Source: Acanthochlamys bracteata
Taxonomy: Eukaryota; Streptophyta; Magnoliopsida; Pandanales; Velloziaceae
Direction of reading: 5' to 3'
DNA length: 64,000 nt
Assembly (NCBI GenBank): GCA_019914995.1
Contig: CM034145.1
Location: 2,790,001 to 2,854,000 of the forward strand
In this document: piece by piece, positions 23,446 to 35,273 of the stretch
Layout of the letters: each line of letters opens with the position of its first letter
Numbering within the stretch: the first letter of the stretch is position 1
The notes under the pieces: model-generated
Database searches by the model: none
Told to the model about the DNA's origin: nothing
What the model saw: only the letters and a program-made list of their open reading frames with translations
Translations under genes and position numbers: made by a program

Positions 23446-23582
23446 GCAATTGATTTGGAGATTACAGACCATTACAGCAAAATAAGACCAATTGCAGGTC
23501 TGCGAATATACTATTACTTTATCCAGAAGAGTGTATATAGTAGCAAAGCTAAGACAATGCCACAATGTTTACAGAGAAGCTT

Positions 23583-26500
23583 CTACCTAGGTTTGCTGGA
23601 GATGTTACTTGAAAGCCAGTCAAGACCTTCATAGAGTCCCTCTCCTGAAGTGGCACAAGCACTCTGGATGTACCTACACAAACAATAAAGGAAACTGTTC
23701 CGTTAAAACATACATATAGTAGTTTGTATTTTGCCCACGATCAGAAATACAGTACTGATAAACAGATCCAACTCCAGGTTTTTCTTCCCTTATTTTGGGA
23801 AAAAATAACTATATCCAATTAGGTGCATTACTTTAGAATTATTTGCTACTTCCAAAACTATTTGATAAGAAACTAGTCGAAAGGTAATAAAACAAGGAGA
23901 CAATAAGACACAAGATGAGTGCATAACTTTCATATACGTGATGACAAGATGAAGTTTGAGGTTACAAGCTGCTCTTTAGATATACATCATTTACCGTGTC
24001 CAGGTGAACCTAAAAGAAAATAATTAGATGATAACTAAGTGCCTCAGCTTGTACGTACGTACTGGCGACTTGCTATCCCTTCATTTAAAAGCACAATAAA
24101 GAGTCCAGAAATAGGAAGCCTTTCTTTTGTTCAAACATGCTGACTGATATTATTGTAAGTTCAAGCAGAGAAGAATGATCCTAAATGTATAAATGCATTG
24201 GGACATTGTAGAAAGAGTAGTTGGTGTACAGAATGAGCACATAATGACCTCTTATGCAGATAAATTGATGGAAAAGAATTTTCAAAGGTTACATTCTTCA
24301 TTCATTAAACATTTCAGTAATGTTTGCTTCTCAGCTTTGATGTGCCAAGACAAGAAAAATTTTATGATTGTATAATCTTGAATGTACATGATGATTTTGG
24401 GAAAAGTAAAGAATAGAGCAATGGCATACCATTTACATTGACGAAGATTGTGTAAGCCAAGCTTATCACTGATTTCAGAAACACTCATAGCATTTGGAAG
24501 ATCCTGTTTATTGGCAAAGACCAGCAATGTTGCTCCTCTTAATTCTTCCTGCACACAGTGATGTTACATTAGGACAAGGGCATAAAAGTCCCTGGATGAA
24601 ATCAATGTCCATCAACTTCGTACATAATTGGATCTCATACAGTGCCAACACCAATCATTCCACAACAGTTCCACATGATTCTGGGTTTAAATGATTAAAA
24701 TGCATGAACCAAGAAATACAACAACAACAATAACTAAACTTCATCCCAATAGGTGAGGTCAGCTAATATATGACAAAGAAATAAAGTTAACATAAATGAA
24801 TTCATCATGGCCTTGAACTTAACTGGATGAGTTACTTCAGCATCGGAAATAACTCTAGCTACACTTTAATAGAAACCATCCGAAGATAGGACAGTCACTG
24901 AATATGAGTCTGTACCAAAAGCATCACCTTCTACAGTTTAAACAAAGCGGCTAATATTTGGGACTCACAGTAACCAGAAGATATTAATCGTTTGACTCCA
25001 AAATGGTTAAGTGTGAATAATGAATATGTACCTACTGCTGGAAATTTATTGGAAAATAGGAGCATTCATTTACTGTGATACAACATATAACTATATGCAT
25101 TTTTATCATCTTTTTGTCAGAGTTAAAATGTTGATTTTTCATGTCGATGAGCTAATTGCTTTAATTTTGTGAATGGATAGCCAAATAAGGACAAGCTAAA
25201 GTCATAAGCCAAGGAGCAAGAAAACAAGAAAAAAGGAGAGCAATGCACGAAACCGAACAAGAAAGGATTATTGAGCTTATGATCATCTCAACTACCTAAT
25301 CAGCCCATTGAAATTAATTTATCCCAAGCATATAAAAGAAGAGAAAAAGAATGGTTCTAGCCACGAACTTTATTCTCTCTCACACCTCTCTCCTTCTCTC
25401 TCACTGATAAGCGCGTAATTGTACACATTTTGTTAAATACTTTTATATCATAATTCAAATGTGAACCTTTTATGCCTATGAACTAATAAAGAAGAATTGA
25501 AGAAGTAATCAAAAGAAGAAGGAAAACAAGAACAAAGAAGAATGATTGTTGGGCCATTTACTCAGGCCTATTAACTTGGACCGAGCCTAAGTTAAGAAGA
25601 GAAAAATGTAGGCGTGCATGGCAAAACACTTAAACTTCCCCACATTAGGTCATATCTTGCTTCTCTTGGTCTCTCTCTGAACCCAGCGGGAAGAAGAATC
25701 CCCCCACTCCTGGTCTCTTCCTAGCCGACCCTCTCCGTGTTTCAACGTATCTAGCACAAATCTCGCACGCTTGCTGACAACCACTTCGAAAATTCCCTCT
25801 TCTAGATCTGAGAGTCCACATTTCTTTTGAATTCTTTTTTCTTTGGTTTAGTCTTTTATTTGGAGTCAATTTAAGGGTGGAATAAGGGAATAAACAAGGG
25901 GAATCAGGAAAAAGCAGCAGGGAGATCTCGATCTCGGGATTGAGCTACGTGGTCGACATCGTTACATCATTAGAGCCGTGGTCTGAGGAAGCTTGCTGGT
26001 GAGCAGTGAAGAGATGTTGAACTACTACAGAGGAGAGAGACAAATATAAGATTTTCTCTCTTAACTCATGCCTATTTTATACAATTTTGATGTGTGTAAT
26101 TTAAGCATAATTAGTTAAATCCTTGTACTGAAACTTTAGATGAAATTCTAGTTTAATTTCTTAGATTTTTGAATACCATGTGATGAAGATTGTTGAAGTT
26201 ATTGTGAATTGTTAATCTTTAATTAATTGCAATTTAGATATTGAATTTGAATGCTTTTGATCAGCATTGCATTTGATGTCTAAATTACTTATCTAATTGT
26301 TTTTGCAAATTCCAATCCGAATATAATTTAGTAGTCTAGAATTAGTAATTATAATTAGTATTTTCTATACCAAAATAGCATGACGGTATGTTTGTTATTC
26401 ACTAAATCTTAATGCATCTCTAATTTAATGAACCAAATTATAATAAATTACAGGAAGGTGATTCTAAACTAGACAAAATTAGCGTCATAAATAGAAATCC

Positions 26501-29500
26501 GACCTAACAACTGGATCAAGATATTAAGTATAAAATCTTCACAATGTTTACAAATAATAGTCACATTGTTTAAGAATTCAAGTCAAATACACTAGTAGTA
26601 GATTCTAAAATTCCAGTTATTATTTGAATTTCTGAAAAATAACTATTTACTTGATTAATTTATTTTTATACATATTTGAATTTTATTAATCAATCTCTCA
26701 TATTACTACATATTTTGTGAGATTAGTTTGAATTAGAATAACTTCAGCTCCCGAGAATAAATTACTATACCATGTACTTACATGGTAGACTTATGGTAAA
26801 AAATCTAAACTTTTCTTAGTTTTTTTAGCCTCATCAAGTAATCAAGCACCAGATCCCTCGTGCATCTTTTTCTCTTGTGTGGGTGAACCTAAAAATTGCT
26901 TGACCTCGAAGGATCCACTTTGCACTTGATCTCTTCTGCAATGCAATTTCTTTTCATAAAATCTTTTCCACAGTTGATTTTTCCCCGTATGATTCTCCTC
27001 CCTTATATTTGAGCCATGAATTTTAATCCTCTTTCTTTGTTTTAGTCTTTTATTTTGACCAAATTTATTTCCGCGTTTGAAAGGATTGAGAATTATTTTC
27101 TAGATTTGGAGAGAAACTTTGAGTTTAAAAAGCCTTAAGAACTACTACTAAAGAAATAAGTGGACCTGAGCAGTGAGTGGAGCTACTGCAAAGAGAAAAC
27201 GATAAAATCTTTACTGCTAGAGAATACACAAAATCAGATTTGCTCCTTTATGTTTAGCTTATACAATTTTATTGTGTGTAATCGAGCTACGAGTGGCTAG
27301 ATCTATTGTATTAGAAGCTTTGGTTAAACTCTAGTGTAATTTGATTGAATTTTTTAATATTATGTGATGAGTGACTATTGAACTAATTATGAATTGTTAA
27401 TATTAAGAGAATTACAATTTAGAAGTTGAATTGAACATCTGAATTATATCATTGATTGTATTTATGAGAACCAATTGGAATATAAATTAAGATCATAAGA
27501 TTAATAACTATAATTAGCACTTCTAAACAAAAGTGAATGCAATTATATGGTTTTCGATTTCACAAAACTTAATGGGTTTCTACTTTGATTATAAATTAGA
27601 CTAAAGTTAGATTCACTTAGAGATAAGTGATTCTATAACGTATCAAAGTTAGAATTATAATTAAAAATTTGACATAATAACTGGACCAAAGTACTAGGTA
27701 CGAATTTTCACAATTATAGAAATAAGTATCACACTATTTAAGGATTCAAATAAAAGACACTACTGGTGGATTTAAAATTCCAATTATAATCACATCTATT
27801 TTTATAAATCAAAAGCATGTTTGTTAGATTTTCGTTTTCATACACTTTTGTATTAAATAAGCAACCTTTCATAACTGCAAAATTTGAGAGCTTAGTTTGA
27901 ATTTGAGTTACAGCAGTTTTAGTGGAACAAACTCGCTTGCTGCGATACTGCAGACGATAACCGTACACTTACGGGATAAAGTAGAATAGAGAACTTATAA
28001 TTTTCTTAAATTATATTATTCGCATCACTCTATATGTCATCCGATACCGTCTTTCCACAGGTGATTCAGAGAGACTTAGAGAAACTTAGACTGTTATGCA
28101 TAAATATACGTACTGTTTTTAAAATGGAGGCTTTTAATACTTTGGGGTTAACAACAAAATAGCAATGTCATTATATGATTAGAAAATAACAAAATTGACA
28201 TAAGCAAAAATTTTTCCTATTGATTTTCTTTAGATATTAACTTTTAAAAATCACGGGAAGCTCTCAGGTAACATGATGCAGTGCAACTTTAGGTTAAACA
28301 TGGTTAAACACCATCTTACTAGGTTAAACATGAGAGCTCATGCTTCCTGATTTGCAAGTAATTACATGGAAATCACAAGAAAATACCTCACATAGCATCC
28401 TATGCAGCTCATCCCTTGCTTCAAGTATCCGCTCTCTGTCATTGCTATCAACCACAAAAATAAGTCCCTGCGTATTTTGGAAGTAGTGCCTCCAAAGTGG
28501 TCTTATCTACACCAAGAAAAGATATAATTCAAATAGAAAAACCACAAATGGACCATATGGTTTTGTTACAAAGTTATTGTTATCCAATGATTATAAAAAA
28601 AACCACAACTTGGTCGTACCAGGCTTTGACAGGAGTTATAGGTGAATGAATTATCTAATTATTCTTAACCGTAAATCTACTTCATGAAAAGCAAGTGAAA
28701 AAGATTATGCTCCATATGTTTCAGAAGTAGTATGAGGAAATAAAACAAGTAGATATGATGATAGCAAGAGCCTGTATACAATTTAATCAACACCCGTAAG
28801 AATTCGAACCCTCAACCTCCTGAGAGTCGATTTTGCCGTAGCTATATTCATGAAAGTTTGGATGCGAGAAAAAGAGATCAAGAAGAGAATAGGGATTGTA
28901 ATATCATTCTAGGAAAGATAGTACAGATCATGGGACTTAGCATGCATATGAAGGGATGTGAAGGGAAGGATAATTATTCTGATGTGAGACATGAAGGAAA
29001 CAAAGTGCGATAGTATTAGGTGTTGGAACTTAAAATACTGGCAGAGAGAAATATAGAAACGGTGCTTATGTTAGTAATTAGGATATATAAATGTGAGAAA
29101 GTTTACATAGCCATCACAATGTTGTTAGCGTGTCACCTAATCATATTTGTCATACAAATGGATGTATAAATTATAAAAAAATTGCACCTTATCCTGTCCA
29201 CCGACATCCCACACAGTAAAGCTGACATTTTTATATTCAACGGTTTCTACATTGAAACCTGTTCAATGAAAGAATGGAAGTCAAGCTATAAACAAAAGAA
29301 AGTGGTCTGCCTAAAGCTTCAAGCTTTATGATGTTCTGCTACGCTTCAGTTTCCATACCACATTGCTGTTTGAGAAGTCAATACTATTTCAATTGAATAA
29401 ATAGCTTTCAGCTTACAATGAAGAATTAAAAACATTGTCAGGAGAAGCTGCCATTTCCAACTGAATGTACATTCTGAAAACGTTTATTAACAATCATTCA

Positions 29501-32500
29501 GATAAATTTCCACCAGTTTTCCTACTACTTAGGTGTCCTCCAAAATTCTGGCATCTTATTTTTCCCAACCAGGACATTGACAAAGAAGTTCTACCCTAAA
29601 GCTAGTCTGACAACTAATGCTTAACATATAGCACGGTTTCAGGGCTTATGGTGTAGATGTTCATATTCTGCAATTACCATAAGATTTTACTCAACCATTT
29701 TGATTTTATACGTTTCCCATCCTTCTTTGTTCCCTTCTAATAAAGGTTCTTGAAACAAAATATAATGTTAATCTAAAAGTAAGTTATGGACAGACCATTT
29801 TTATAATATTGTAGGGACTAACTCGAGATATTAACATACTAATAGCAAAGTCTATAAGAGGTCACCACATGCCAAAGCAATTTGAGCTTCATCCTTAAAC
29901 ACCATTTTAAAGGTCAGATTTTTTATCATAACAACCCTTTCTTCTTCAAGGTAAAACTGCAGCCAACCATATTAGCCACATGGCCGGCTAATAAATGCTG
30001 ATCGAGCCCCATAAAGCAATTCCAGAATCCATTACGCCAAGACTTGCTTGGAGAAACGAATTAGCAGCACTGCAAAATCTTTGAAGTAGTTAACTGTAAC
30101 AAATTTAGTAACTTATCAAAGAGAAAGATCAATCATATAGCTACCTTCTGATAAGCACATTATTGTGTTGATTTTAATTAAATATTTGACAGAATTTAAA
30201 TATATTTTGCAAGCATAAGAGCCAATGTATTCTTGTTTTTATGTATGTGCAGGCCAATATATATATATATATATATATATCATATATTAAAGCAGTCAGC
30301 ACAACCTTACTAAGAACACAATTGAGGAAATGAGAGTAAGGAACGGATGAGCCATTGGTGGGCTTTATTGTTGTTAAGCCAATGCTTAATTATCAAGTCT
30401 TATCTTCTTAAGACTAAAACAAAACCACTACCACTCCCGAGAGGAAAAACCATCTTTATCAACATCAAACTAAGGGGGGTTTGGGAGTGCTTTTGAAATG
30501 TAGCTTTTTTAAAATGAAGGATATTCTTGTCATTCTTGAAAAACAAGCTCTATTTTTTATCTCAAAAAAATAATAAAAATAAGCAATAAAAAAATCTCAC
30601 TAAGCAGAATATTTTTGTACTTTCTAAATTTTTAAATAAATTCTCTAAATACTTATAAAAAATATATTAAAAAACGTGAAATAAAAAATTGAAAAGTTAT
30701 TTTGGGGTAAGCAATGCCAAACGCCCTCTAAATCTCATTTGGAGGCGGTTTCATTGAGACCGGTTCTCAAATCTCTTGGCAAAAACAAATCTCTCCAGAT
30801 TGAAATTCTTAGAACCAAATGTTCGCATCCAATCTTTTAGGTGGGTGTCCTCGTTCAATTGGATTGTAGGGGCGAAAATCTTCCGCGCGGGAGATATGGG
30901 TTTCAATTTCTCTGGATTTTGGAATTATTTTCTGAAAGAAAATTTTCCTTAATTGGGATTGGAGAGGATTATAAGAGGGCAGACAGAGCCACCAGAGACG
31001 GGACGGAAAACAGAGAAGCAGAATAGAGAACCAATCAGTGGAGAAGGTAGAACAGAGCAGAGGCTGGGAAGAGGGACGAAGCCAGAGACGGAGACGACGA
31101 ACTGCAAACACTAATGATTTCCAGATTTGATTTCCTTTTCTCTAATGCTTAGTTTATTTGATTTTACTTCTTGTATTATGAATATGAGTAGCTAAACATC
31201 TTAACTAGAATTTTAGATGAAACCCTAGTTGAATTGTTTGGGTTTTTGAACATTATTGTAATTAATAATTGTTGAATATTTTCTGAGTTGTTAATCTTTG
31301 TATTAATTGAAATTTAGACTTTGAATTAACTTAATCAATATTGAGTTTGAAGTTTGAATTATTTTGTCTAATGGTGTTTGCGAAAACCAACCCAAACATG
31401 ATAAAAGAGCTTAGGATTAATAACTGTGATTAGTATTTTCTGAACCAAAGATAACATGATTGAATGATTTATGATTTCGCAATTCTTAATGCATCTCTTT
31501 TTTAATTTTGGATTTCACAAAAAATTAGAATAAATTAGAGATAGGTGATTTTAGACTATACCAAAGTATTAGGTACAAATTCTTCACATAGTTAATAATA
31601 AAACTTACACTTGTTTAAGGACTTAAACAATGAACACTAGTGGTGGATTCTATAATTCCAGTTATCTTATCTCCTCTATTTTTTGAAAATTTTTACTGTT
31701 TGATTATTTGCTTTCATACATATTTGTAGTTTAATTAAAAATCTCCATCCTATTACATATTTTGTGAGATTAGTTTTGAGTTAGAGTTAGCATTAGTTTC
31801 TGTGGATCGAATCTGTTATTTGCTATATGGTAGATGACAACCGTGCAATTATGGAATAAACTAGGATAGAATTTCTAAATTTTCTTATATGTAATTGTAG
31901 CCTCGTCACCTTCATGGCAGGAGTTCTTGTAGGTATTTATAAGTTTTCACTCTTATCTAGGCATTATTGCCATCAGAATTACCATGCTCAATCGCATGCA
32001 CCTTATCTACTTCCCAACTTTTGTATTGCTCCATTACTCGTGCTTCTACAGACAACTTCACCTTTTTAGTAAAAAATGTGTAGATTTCTCATTTTAGTGT
32101 TATTTTGAACTTTTTACACTACTGATGTGCTTCCCAACCTTAGCGAGGCTTTTGACAGTTCAAATTCGAACTTGTACCATAGAACATGAACACAGTACAG
32201 ATCTGTCACTCAAAAACTTTACTTTTGAAAACTTGTATTCTATTCTAAACAGAGGATAGCCATAAACCCTTTCTTTTTTTTTTCTTTTTCTGTTTCCAAA
32301 AAGTGTTGGAATTTTTTCTTTCTCTGTTTCCAAAAAGTGTTGGAATTGAAGAATTAGGAAAATAAAAATATGGGTAAAAGGAAATTACCAATTGTGGGGA
32401 TGGTTGTAATGACCTCTCCCAACTTGAGTTTGTAGAGAACCGTTGTCTTGCCTGCGGCGTCGAGACCCACCATCAAAATCCTCATCTCCTTTCTTGCGAA

Positions 32501-32536
32501 CAAGATTTTAACCATCCTCGAGATCGCCAAGCCCAT
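23583..32536 (-). CDS. ADP-ribosylation factor (ARF1-class small GTPase), 182 aa, five coding exons
   Basis: Coding exons on the minus strand: 32536-32389, 29258-29188, 28506-28387, 24548-24430 and 23673-23583 (549 nt with stop TAG). All introns are GT-AG and the frame holds across every junction. The product has Gly2 for myristoylation and an amphipathic N-terminus. GTP-binding motifs are GLDAAGKT (24-31), Thr48 in PTIG, DVGGQ with catalytic Gln71 (67-71), NKQD (126-129) and CAT (159-161). Length and motif spacing equal canonical ARF1 (181 aa). ARF1 proteins cycle between GDP and membrane-bound GTP forms and recruit coat proteins at Golgi membranes. It differs from the usual plant ARFA1 at the N-terminus ([17 protein letters not shown]), in [10 protein letters not shown] and [12 protein letters not shown], and in the C-terminal SSNISSKPR. 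It may therefore be a divergent A-type paralogue. No disabling change is seen. Introns of 3.1 and 3.8 kb contain repeats. Confidence 0.95.
24716..24778 (-). mobile_element. SINE-like 3' end remnant in ARF intron 4
   Basis: The plus strand has aacaacaacaataactaaac followed by ttcatcccaataggtgaggtc and agctaatatatga. Reversed, this is a gacctcacc..tgggat..ttgttgttg tail, the common 3' end of plant SINEs with (TTG)n tails. The 5' tRNA-like part is not recognisable. Confidence 0.5.
25403..26836 (+). mobile_element. LTR-like element, copy a, probably solo LTR (about 1.43 kb)
   Basis: It starts tgataagcgcgtaattgtac and ends tttttttagcctcatca, giving TG..CA termini. The second half is shared with copies at about 27010-28025 and 31130-31911. 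Shared features include a gatgaaat/ccctagtt word, ttttgaa..atgtgatga, gaattgttaatctttaatta, attagtattttct, cttaatgcatctc, a cactagt..gattc block and the aataaactagaatag-like end. It sits in the ARF intron between exons 3 and 4. No matching 5-bp target duplication was found, so the exact ends are tentative. Confidence 0.6.
27010..28025 (+). repeat. Truncated LTR-like repeat, copy b
   Basis: Related to copy a from its tctttgttttagtctttta word onward. It shows the same order of blocks (gtgtaatcgagc, atgtgatga, gaattgttaat, attagcactt, gattcacaaaacttaatg) and ends near ttcttaaattatattattcgcatca. The first part of the LTR is missing. It lies downstream of copy a in the same ARF intron. Confidence 0.6.
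28745..28860 (-). mobile_element. Possible tRNA-derived SINE fragment
   Basis: On the minus strand a tagctacggc word (A-box-like) precedes caggaggttgagggttcgaa (B-box-like GGTTCGAAT). This pairing and the ggaggttgagggttcga context are typical of tRNA-derived plant SINEs. It is short, in ARF intron 2-3, and has no clear tail. Confidence 0.35.
30257..30282. repeat. TA microsatellite
   Basis: Perfect (at) run of about 26 bp in ARF intron 1. Confidence 0.9.
30474..30728. mobile_element. Tourist-like MITE, 255 bp, perfect TAA duplication
   Basis: Flanked by TAA at 30471-30473 and 30729-30731. Left end ggggggtttgggagtgct, right end gcaatgccaaacgccctc. It is the reverse-orientation sibling of 35011-35270, sharing tttttaaataaattctctaa and atatattaaaaaacgtgaaa. 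It is inserted in the first large ARF intron, about 1.2 kb upstream of exon 2. Confidence 0.88.
31130..31911 (+). repeat. Truncated LTR-like repeat, copy c
   Basis: Contains atgagtagctaaacatc, gatgaaaccctagttgaatt, gaaaaccaacccaaac, gattagtattttctgaacc and ends tgtagcctcgtca. It matches the second half of copy a. It lies in ARF intron 1, upstream of exon 2. The preceding 30740-31120 is GC-richer and may be the same element's 5' part. Confidence 0.6.
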
Positions 32537-32538
32537 AA

Positions 32539-32640
32539 CTGCAACTACAATTCATAACAAAATTGAAGCTCTAGATCAAGAACATGTGAATAATTGTAAG
32601 GGAAAAAGAGAGAGAGAGAGTAAGAGAATTGAGAATTAAC
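32539..32640 (-). other. 5'-UTR intron of the ARF gene (102 bp)
   Basis: On the minus strand the donor cagctg|gttaat is at 32640 and the acceptor tagttgcag|tt at 32539, two bases before the start ATG (32536). The intron is T- and CT-rich. Such leader introns are common in plant housekeeping genes. Confidence 0.6.
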
Positions 32641-33010
32641 CAGCTGTGAAGACGATTGTTGGTGAACTTGATGAAGTGAAACAAAGAGTGTTTCCATTGT
32701 TTGATTATTTAAAGTGGAAATGAGAGAATCTAACTGAGAAAGAGAGAGAGAGAGAGAGTGCTGAGGGGAGTTTACTTTATTCTGAGAAGAGATTGAAGCG
32801 AATAAACTGAATAATGTGGGAGAATAAAAACTTTATTCTGATTCTGAAATTTGAAAGCTCCTCCAGAGAATTACAGCAATAACACAAAACTAGAAAAAAA
32901 CTGATTCTCTCCATATATGTGTTTTAAGAAATCGCTCTTCATACGCCAGAGGGAGAGGAAGGTTATATATGCTGTTATGGTTGATAGAACACCAAAACCT
33001 CTATATAAGA
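32641..33010 (-). promoter_or_regulatory. ARF 5' leader and candidate core promoter
   Basis: The minus strand has a (CT)n run (32741-32758) typical of plant leaders and two TATA-like words, atatataa (32963-32970) and ttatatag (33001-33008). Without transcript data I cannot choose between them. Confidence 0.35.
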
Positions 33011-33107
33011 ACCCCGAAAATTACGAAGTTCTTCCTAGGGCAATGCGTTCAAGTCATTCAACCAGTAGTTGATCAGAATGGATTCAATCCTTTACCTCCG
33101 CAAGTAG

Positions 33108-33917
33108 CAGGTGACAATTTAGACTAATAAATTCACTTCTAATTTAATTTATAAATTTATACGGATCAAAATTATCAACCATAATTCAATCTATTAATAA
33201 TCAGATCAAATTCGGATCGACTTATTTAATAATTTAAATTATTAAAATTTAATTATATATTTTATATTTTAAATTTTAATTTTAAATTTTAATAAAAATG
33301 TACGATATTTTTAGTGACGAGATATCGTTAATACCAGTCAAAATATATTTTTTTAGTATATTCATTGGTCCTTAAAATATTAAAAAAGAATTTATTTTTA
33401 TTTTTAAAAAATATGTGGTGACAATTAAAATTTTATTATTATAAATACATACTAATGATTTGATAAAAATTATGATAAATATAGTTATCTAATAAAATTT
33501 TGATAAAAGTTTTTATACAAAATTCAAATTCGTCATTATAGAAAACCTATATAATAATACTTTCGATAATATTATAATTCTCATCATACACTTTCTACTA
33601 ACATATAAAAATAATAACTAATTATATAAATAGTATATAATTTAATAATTTATAAATTATTATTATCGATTATTTTTATTGCTAATATTTAATAAACAGA
33701 AAGAAAAAATTAAATGTTATTTTTTCAAAAAATGGCAATTCAAGTTGGTAGGTTAACTTCGGGTTAACCCAGATCGACCCATTTAATAACCGTGTCAAGT
33801 TCGCTCAACTCTAATCCAACCCATATATTTATACGGGTCAAAATTTCTAATCTTAATTCTAATTAAATGGTCGATTTTTGGTTGCTTTTCGGATCGGGTC
33901 ATATACTGCCACCCCTA
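33108..33917. mobile_element. hAT-type non-autonomous element, related to 21548-22094
   Basis: Starts caggtgacaattt and ends atactgccacccctag. Subterminal cggatcgac, gatcgaccc and cggatcgggtc words match the element at 21548. The middle is A/T-only with stem-like repeats. No coding sequence. The left end lacks the full aggggtg. Confidence 0.65.
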
Positions 33918-34002
33918 GGAGCAAGTGGTGTAATATTACCTATTCAACATTCTATACAATCTTGATTCTCATCAATTTGAAAGTAAGAGATTATGTCTAC
34001 TA

Positions 34003-34258
34003 GCCGAGGGAGAGTGCTTTTGAAATAAAATTTTTCTGAAACGAAAAGTATTTTTGTTCTTTTTTTAAAAAAGGTTTTATTTTTTTATTAAAAAAATAAA
34101 AATAAAAATAACCAATAAAAAGATCTTACTACGTAGAATTTTTCTATACTTTGTTAATTTTTAAATAAATTCTCTAGAAGCTTATAAAAAGTGTATTAAA
34201 AAACGTGAATTGAAAAATTAAAAAACTGATTTCTATAATGAAATGCCAAAATTGCTTG
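34003..34258. mobile_element. Tourist-like MITE, diverged, about 256 bp
   Basis: gagggagagtgcttttgaaa on the left and aaatgccaaaattgcttga on the right. The interior matches the copy at 30474 (aatttttaaataaattctct, attaaaaaacgtgaa). The terminal Gs and Cs have eroded. Confidence 0.7.
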
Positions 34259-34389
34259 AAATGCTACATTATCACGTTTGAGTTAAATTTAGCGTTCTAA
34301 AAAATCTATCAAAATTTCACTAAAATACTTTTATTTACTTACACAACAAAAATTATGTCAAAAATGTGTCAAAGTCTAAAGTTATGTCC

Positions 34390-35000
34390 GGTAGAAGGTC
34401 AAAAAATATAGTGATGGTCAAACAATGTCGAAATCTATAGTGATATTTTTCCAAGGGTCAAAACTATATAGCGATAGTTGAATAAGGATCGAACGAATTA
34501 GTCGAACAAGGTAGTTACACTTGACTAAGGGTTGAGCAAGGTCAATATTTATACTGACATTCGACCAAGAGTCGAGATCTATAGTATGGTCAAATAAGAG
34601 TTAAATAAATGGTCAAAGATATTGATACTCGACCAAAGGGTTGAAGTATGTAGTGAGTGTTGAAGTCACTGTGTTTGATGATGAGTTGAACTATAGTGAT
34701 GATCGAATAAGGGTCGAACAAATGGGATCAAGTCTAAATGATGGTCGAACTAGACGTTGATGTTCGATCATGGGTTGAAACTTACAGTGATAGTCAATAT
34801 AAATGTTCAACAAATAGTCAAATAAGATATTTATATTTGAAAAAGGTCAAAATCTTTAATGACGGTCGAAGATGACATTGATGTTTGACCAAAAGGAAAT
34901 ATACAACGATGATCGAAGCACAGTTGGATAAGGTTGAACAAATAGGTCGAACTTTATATTGATGGTCAAATAAGGATGAACAGGGGTCTAACAAGTCTTA
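34390..35000. repeat. Highly degenerate tandem array of ggtcgaa-type words
   Basis: Over 600 bp the words tagtgatggtcaaac, gatagttgaataaggatcga, gatgatcgaataagggtcga, gacggtcgaagatgac and gatggtcaaataagg recur at irregular 50-100 bp spacing, separated by atctatagtg-like spacers. A consensus unit of roughly 70 bp seems likely, with extensive decay. No coding frame and no terminal repeats are visible. Confidence 0.7.
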
Positions 35001-35010
35001 AAATAACTAA

Positions 35011-35270
35011 GGGGCTGTTTGGTTTAGCTTATCCCCAACCCTATTTTTCAATTCTCCATTTCACGTTTTTCAATACATATTTTATAAGCATATAAAAAAT
35101 TTATTTAAAAATTTAGAAAGTGTAGAAAAATTCTACTGAGTGAGATCTTTTTATTACATATTTTTATTATTTTTTTGGAAGTAAAAAAAATAGAGCTCGT
35201 TTTTCAAAAAGAATAAAAATACCCTTCATTTCACAAAAGCTCCATTTCATAAGCAATCCCAAACACCCCC
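35011..35270. mobile_element. Tourist-like MITE, 260 bp, perfect TAA duplication
   Basis: TAA at 35008-35010 and 35271-35273. Ends ggggctgtttggtttagct and gcaatcccaaacaccccc. Nearly identical over most of its length to 43591-43847 (for example ttctccatttcacgtttttc and tagaaagtgtagaaaaattc), so both moved recently. Confidence 0.92.
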
Positions 35271-35273
35271 TAA

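Noticed and set aside
30809-31111. 100-aa minus-strand frame in ARF intron 1
   Set aside because: Arg/Leu/Ser-rich translation of a GC-rich stretch next to LTR-like copy c; no splice link to ARF exons and no family match.
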